Shown in pieces: positions 60,344-64,000 of a stretch of DNA of 64,000 nucleotides (the stretch's first letter is position 1; each line of letters opens with the position of its first letter). This DNA comes from Chitinophaga pinensis (GTDB lineage: Bacteria; Bacteroidota; Bacteroidia; 2-12-FULL-35-15). A program made the translations under genes and the position numbers. The notes beneath the pieces are model-generated. The model searched no databases, was not told the origin of the DNA, and saw nothing but the letters and a program-made list of their open reading frames with translations. The DNA lies in contig CAMCUO010000007.1 in assembly GCA_945879015.1 (NCBI GenBank), positions 1 to 64,000 of the forward strand, read 5' to 3'.

Positions 60344-61147
60344 CTATTTTTTGATGAACTCGCTCATTTTATTGTCGTAGTTCAGATAATATGCACCTTT
60401 TGGTAAGTTAGAAGCATCAACTGATGAAGCAAAGCCTCGTTTTACGATATTACCGAATTGGTCATATATTTCAAACATTGTTTCAGTTGGTGCACTTCCT
60501 GCAAAGAATCCAATTTCTTTAGAAACTTTAGCTGGACTGAATGTAATTTCTGGGGATGTTGAGTTATAATCAACTGTTTTTGATAATTTAGGTTGACCAG
60601 TATAATCTATTTGCTTAACGCGGTATTGGTTTTTACCTGAGTGAGGGGCTACTAAGAAAGAGTAATTATTTTGATTAGGTGTTCCGTTTCCTTCAACATC
60701 CCCTACTTTCACCCATTTGTTCCAACGGAATTGCTCTATTATATAAGCAAGTTTTCCAGTTTCTCCTTTTGTTGACCATTTGAATGTCAAATCACCTCCA
60801 ACAGCCATAGATAAGATTTCAAATGTGCTTTTTGGCTTTAAAACCTCTGGGTTTAATACTTTTGGTTTACAATCGTCTTTATGAGTAATTTTTACTTCAA
60901 CTTTATCTCCCACCTTTAATTGTAAGTTTCTAAAATCGATTTCGAAGGCACTTGATGCAATTTCGTCAGTAGTAACGGCTCCATTAACTCTAACTTCTTG
61001 CACACAAAAACCAACTCCAGATCCTGCAAATGGATTTTGGATATATAGATTTTTTCCTTGGTAGTTTCCTTCCAGCACCAGCACTCCTACAGCTAAAACC
61101 GAAGATGAAACAATTAAACTAAAAGCAGTAAACAGTATTTTTTTCAT
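60344..61147 (-). CDS. Secreted protein with a C-terminal T9SS-like or adhesive domain
   Basis: This 267-aa protein has a signal peptide (MKKILFTAFSLIVSSSVLAV). A beta-rich N-terminal domain (LVLEGNYQGKNLYIQNPFAGSGVGFCVQEV) binds an unknown partner. A fibronectin-like middle follows (LTFKWSTKGETGKLAYIIEQFRW, NQYRVKQIDYTG). The last 65 residues (EIYDQFGNIVKRGFASSVD, NLPKGAYYLNYDNKMSEF) look like a shortened T9SS type A domain. Function unknown; conserved in Bacteroidota as I recall. Confidence 0.7.
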   Translation of the reverse strand: MKKILFTAFSLIVSSSVLAVGVLVLEGNYQGKNLYIQNPFAGSGVGFCVQEVRVNGAVTTDEIASSAFEIDFRNLQLKVGDKVEVKITHKDDCKPKVLNPEVLKPKSTFEILSMAVGGDLTFKWSTKGETGKLAYIIEQFRWNKWVKVGDVEGNGTPNQNNYSFLVAPHSGKNQYRVKQIDYTGQPKLSKTVDYNSTSPEITFSPAKVSKEIGFFAGSAPTETMFEIYDQFGNIVKRGFASSVDASNLPKGAYYLNYDNKMSEFIKK

Positions 61148-61450
61148 TGTACTTTTTTATGTAAAAAATAAGACCTTAAATAGTTGGGGTCATTATTTTC
61201 GAACGCAATATTATAATCTTTTTAACAATTTCAAAATAAAAAATCATTATTTTTCGAATTCATTGCAAATTTAAATAAATTTGTCATACACAATGCATCT
61301 TTCCTAAACAAAATCAAATATTTTCAAAGAATGCTCAAAAATCGAGATTTTTTGTATATTTACTTGCTAGTTCGTGAAAGATGCATTAATCTTGTACTTG
61401 GTTTTAACAACAACACCAAGCTTTTTTATCAATAATATCTATACAATCTT
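61148..61450. other. Intergenic region between divergent genes
   Basis: A strongly A+T-rich spacer without an open frame. It should hold promoters for both flanking genes. TATATTTA at 61355-61362 is a weak -7 candidate for the plus-strand lipoprotein gene. I see no repeat or hairpin of note. Confidence 0.5.
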
Positions 61451-63202
61451 ATGAAAAAATCCTTCTTCTTTATTCTCTCTGTGGCAATTCTATTGAGCTC
61501 TTGCTCTAATTCTACCAGCGATGGCGGAACCGAAAGAGTTGCAAAAGGCGACAAAGTTTATGGTGGAACGCTGCGTGTAAATGAAACTGAACAATTTCTA
61601 ACCCTAAACCCTGCAAGCATTACTGATATTGGATCTGCACATATTGCTAACCAAATATATGAAGGACTAGTAAAATTTAATCCAAAAGACCTATCGGTTA
61701 TCCCTAGTTTAGCTGAAAAATGGGAAATAGATGCCACTGGAACAACTTATACTTTTCATCTTAAAAAAGGTGTAATGTTTCAGGATAATGAGTGTTTCCC
61801 TGATGGAAAAGGCAGAGAAGTAAAATCTTCTGACTTTAAATATGCGTTCGAACTATTATGCACTGATAGCAAAGACAACTCAAACTTTGCTGCTACTTTT
61901 CAAGATCGTTTAGTTGGCGCAAACAAGTTCTTCGCTGCTAGCAAAGGAAAACCAACTGGATCAATTGATGGAATAAAAACTCCAGATGACTATACAATAT
62001 CAATTACTTTAACTTCTCCAAGTGCTTCATTCTTATTTGCTTTGGCATCACCTGTTACAAGTGTTTTTGCGAAAGAAGCTTATGAAAAATACGGAACAGA
62101 TATTAAAGTTGGAACTGGTCCATTTATTTTTGTAGAAAATGGTTCTAATGATAAAGCATTATTAAAACGTAATGATAATTATCACGGAAAAGATTCTTTA
62201 GGAAATCAAATACCTTTCCTTGATTCAGTTGTTATTAGCTTCTTGCCAACTAAAAAACAAGAATTGGATAATTTCCAAAATGATAATTTGGATATGGTAA
62301 TTGGTTTGCCATCTGAATCTATTAAAGAAATGGTAGAAAGGCAAATTGCAGACTTTCAAAATGACCCACCGAAATATTTTTTGGAGCGTTCACCTGAAAT
62401 GGCTAGTCAGTATTACGAATTTAATATGACTAAAGAACCATTCAACAACATTAAAGTTCGTCAAGCATTTTCTTTTGCTATCGATAGAAATAAAATTGTG
62501 GAAGATGTATTAAAAGGTGAAGCTTACGGTCCAGCGATTAACGGTATTTCTCCTCCTTCATTTAAAGGATACGATATCACTAAAATTACTGGTTATGATT
62601 TTGATGCAGAAAAAGCAAAAAAATTATTAGCTGAAGCTGGATATCCAAACGGGAAAGGTTTTCCGAAAGTGAAAATTGAATTAAATAGCGGTGGAGCAAA
62701 AAACACGAATGTTGTTTTGGAAATCCAAAAACAATTGATGGAAGTATTAAATGTGAATGTTGATTTTGAAGTTGTTCCGCAAAAACAAAAAATGGAAGAT
62801 TCAAAATATGCACGTGCTGAAATTTTCCGAGCTGCCTGGATTGCTGATTTTCCTAGCCCAGAAAATTTCTTGTGGATTCTTTACGGAGCAACTGTTCCTG
62901 CTGATTTAAGTCAACCATCATACCCAAATACTCCACGTTACAAGAGTGAAGAATTTGACAAATTATTTGATGCTGGTAAGTCTGCAAAAACTCAAGAAGA
63001 AGGATATGCTGATTTACTAAAAGCAGAGCAAATTATGATGAATGATGCTCCAGTTATGATGTTATGGTATGATGAAAATTATCGTTTGGTAAAATCAAAC
63101 GTTCGTAATTTATTTTCAAACCCTATGCGTTACAGAGATTATTCTCAAGTATATTTTGAAAAAGTTGTTCCAACAGCTCCTAAAGGCGAAGAGAAAAAAT
63201 AA
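61451..63202 (+). CDS. Peptide/nickel-type ABC transporter substrate-binding lipoprotein
   Basis: This 583-aa family 5 solute-binding protein (DppA/OppA-like) has a lipobox (LLSSC, Cys19). The family start YGGTLRVNETEQFLTLNPASI, LAEKWEIDATGTTYTFHLKKGV and the hinge segment VRQAFSFAIDRNKIVEDVLKG (about 340-360) are present. Permease and ATPase genes are not next to it, as is usual for Bacteroidota orphans of this kind. It likely binds oligopeptides, possibly recycled murein peptides. A terminator follows. Confidence 0.9.
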   Translation: MKKSFFFILSVAILLSSCSNSTSDGGTERVAKGDKVYGGTLRVNETEQFLTLNPASITDIGSAHIANQIYEGLVKFNPKDLSVIPSLAEKWEIDATGTTYTFHLKKGVMFQDNECFPDGKGREVKSSDFKYAFELLCTDSKDNSNFAATFQDRLVGANKFFAASKGKPTGSIDGIKTPDDYTISITLTSPSASFLFALASPVTSVFAKEAYEKYGTDIKVGTGPFIFVENGSNDKALLKRNDNYHGKDSLGNQIPFLDSVVISFLPTKKQELDNFQNDNLDMVIGLPSESIKEMVERQIADFQNDPPKYFLERSPEMASQYYEFNMTKEPFNNIKVRQAFSFAIDRNKIVEDVLKGEAYGPAINGISPPSFKGYDITKITGYDFDAEKAKKLLAEAGYPNGKGFPKVKIELNSGGAKNTNVVLEIQKQLMEVLNVNVDFEVVPQKQKMEDSKYARAEIFRAAWIADFPSPENFLWILYGATVPADLSQPSYPNTPRYKSEEFDKLFDAGKSAKTQEEGYADLLKAEQIMMNDAPVMMLWYDENYRLVKSNVRNLFSNPMRYRDYSQVYFEKVVPTAPKGEEKK

Positions 63203-63221
63203 TATTTTAATTTCATTTAAT

Positions 63222-63266
63222 AAAACCCTGACGAGTTGTTTTTCAATGTCAGGGTTTTGTTTTTTA
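63222..63266 (+). terminator. Rho-independent terminator
   Basis: AAAACCCTGAC / GTCAGGGTTTT, a perfect 11-bp stem, is followed by GTTTTTT. Confidence 0.88.
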
Positions 63267-63367
63267 AAACAAATCCTTCAGGGGAAAAATAAAAACAGTT
63301 GTATCTTCTAGCAAATTATTGCATTATTTCTTTTGTGCATTTTTGATTTGTATGAATAAAAATCTCG

Positions 63368-64000
63368 ATGGCTGAAAAGAATTATTATATCATTTTAGAG
63401 GTAAAAAGCAGTGCTACTTTTGAAGAAATAAAAAGTTCGTATCGTATTTTAGCGAAAAAATATCATCCTGATAAAAACATCGGAAATAAAGCTGCTGAAG
63501 AATATTTTAAAGAAATTCAACAAGCTTATACAGTACTTTCAAATCCCGAAAAAAGAAGAAAGTACGATCTGAAATTTTCATACGGCACACGAAATCAAAC
63601 ACAACAAAAAACAAATTCGGGCGGACCACAATACACTGGGAACGCCTACCAATTTGCACAGCAACAAGCTCAATACAAACAGCAACAAGCTTATGCGCAG
63701 ACACAAAAAAAATCTTCTACTCAGCCTGAGAAAAAAACGGAGGGAGCAAACTGGCAAATTTTAGTGAGTGTTGGAATCGCTTTAGTCCTTCTGTATTTTA
63801 TTATTTCTTATTCTACCGAAAAAACTACCGCATCAAATACTGGTTCAGTAGCTGCAATTGAAAATACAACAGAAGCCGAAGTCCTAATTTCAGAACCCAC
63901 AATGAATAATTACGATTCGCCCTATACCGCTTATTTCGGACAAGAAATTTATGATGAACAAAGTAAAAACAGTATTGCATTTTTAAATGGAAGTAAATCA
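63368..64000 (+). CDS. J-domain protein with membrane helix (partial, runs off the end)
   Basis: The ATG at 63368 opens a frame that stays open to the window edge (211 codons). Residues 5-68 form a J-domain ([20 protein letters not shown], then YHPDKN with the HPD tripeptide, [18 protein letters not shown]). A Gln-rich linker follows ([18 protein letters not shown]). A membrane helix lies near residues 135-152 ([18 protein letters not shown]), and then comes an extracytoplasmic part that begins [13 protein letters not shown]. It probably recruits DnaK to the membrane. Confidence 0.88.
   Translation, partial: MAEKNYYIILEVKSSATFEEIKSSYRILAKKYHPDKNIGNKAAEEYFKEIQQAYTVLSNPEKRRKYDLKFSYGTRNQTQQKTNSGGPQYTGNAYQFAQQQAQYKQQQAYAQTQKKSSTQPEKKTEGANWQILVSVGIALVLLYFIISYSTEKTTASNTGSVAAIENTTEAEVLISEPTMNNYDSPYTAYFGQEIYDEQSKNSIAFLNGSKS

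Overview
The window is a stretch of low-GC chromosome from a member of the Bacteroidota, most likely a free-living or environmental Flavobacteriia/Sphingobacteriia-like lineage. Evidence: many secreted proteins end in type IX secretion (T9SS) sorting domains of type A and one of type B (3483-6227). A PorG-like T9SS protein is encoded at 16244-17086. There are carboxypeptidase-regulatory-domain TonB receptors, an HYC_CC_PP protein, DUF3050 and deoxyhypusine-synthase-like genes. Many upstream regions carry the Bacteroidota sigma -7 box TAnnTTTG. Several genes appear to use TTG or GTG starts, and no strong Shine-Dalgarno signals were apparent. I see no prophage, no transposase gene and no CRISPR array.

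Layout. 1-3.2 kb: a minus-strand operon (DHS-like protein, DUF3050 protein, DAHP synthase-chorismate mutase). 3.4-12.5 kb: secreted and outer-membrane proteins on the plus strand (Ig-repeat type B T9SS protein, lamin-tail protein, TonB receptor, endonuclease I). 12.7-23.6 kb: a housekeeping and envelope block (alpha/beta hydrolase, pdxJ, CBS protein, nadK, porG, uppS, bamA, two Skp/OmpH genes, murI, gamma carbonic anhydrase). 24-27.3 kb: a putative metal (probably copper) operon (HYC_CC_PP protein, TonB receptor, HMA protein). 27.4-35.6 kb: cystathionine gamma-synthase, an SDR enzyme, an M43 metalloprotease, two conserved secreted or lipid-anchored proteins, and dxs. 36.2-43.0 kb: a complete RND efflux operon (TetR regulator, TolC, adaptor, permease) with a clearly readable operator/promoter region. 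43.2-48.6 kb: two adjacent secreted proteins sharing a C-terminal module. 48.7-57.7 kb: asnS, a two-domain sensor-phosphatase, a secreted protein, rpoN and a PAP2-like membrane protein. 58-64 kb: a beta-barrel protein, a HAD phosphatase, a CAT-anticodon tRNA with a broken copy beside it, methylmalonyl-CoA epimerase, a secreted protein, a peptide-binding lipoprotein and the start of a J-domain protein.

The most unusual content lies between the genes. Intergenic spaces hold several families of short palindromic elements: a REP-like family with CCCC/GGGG arms, a CTTCGA...GCTCAG family, and very short 16-22 nt palindromes with CCCG or TCTGC arms. These recur alone, inside terminators, inside other repeats and, in one case, in place of the anticodon of a tRNA copy. 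Two of the REP-like elements supply or touch the stop codon of a neighbouring gene. There is also a 152-bp nested double palindrome at 12590-12741. Several genes are decayed to fragments (DUF2167-like, a 35-codon secreted stub, a GIY-YIG stub, the tRNA copy). The best-supported regulatory finding is a pair of 30-bp operators in opposite orientation upstream of the TetR-RND operon. One of them covers the -33/-7 spacer of a promoter that matches the Bacteroidota consensus.
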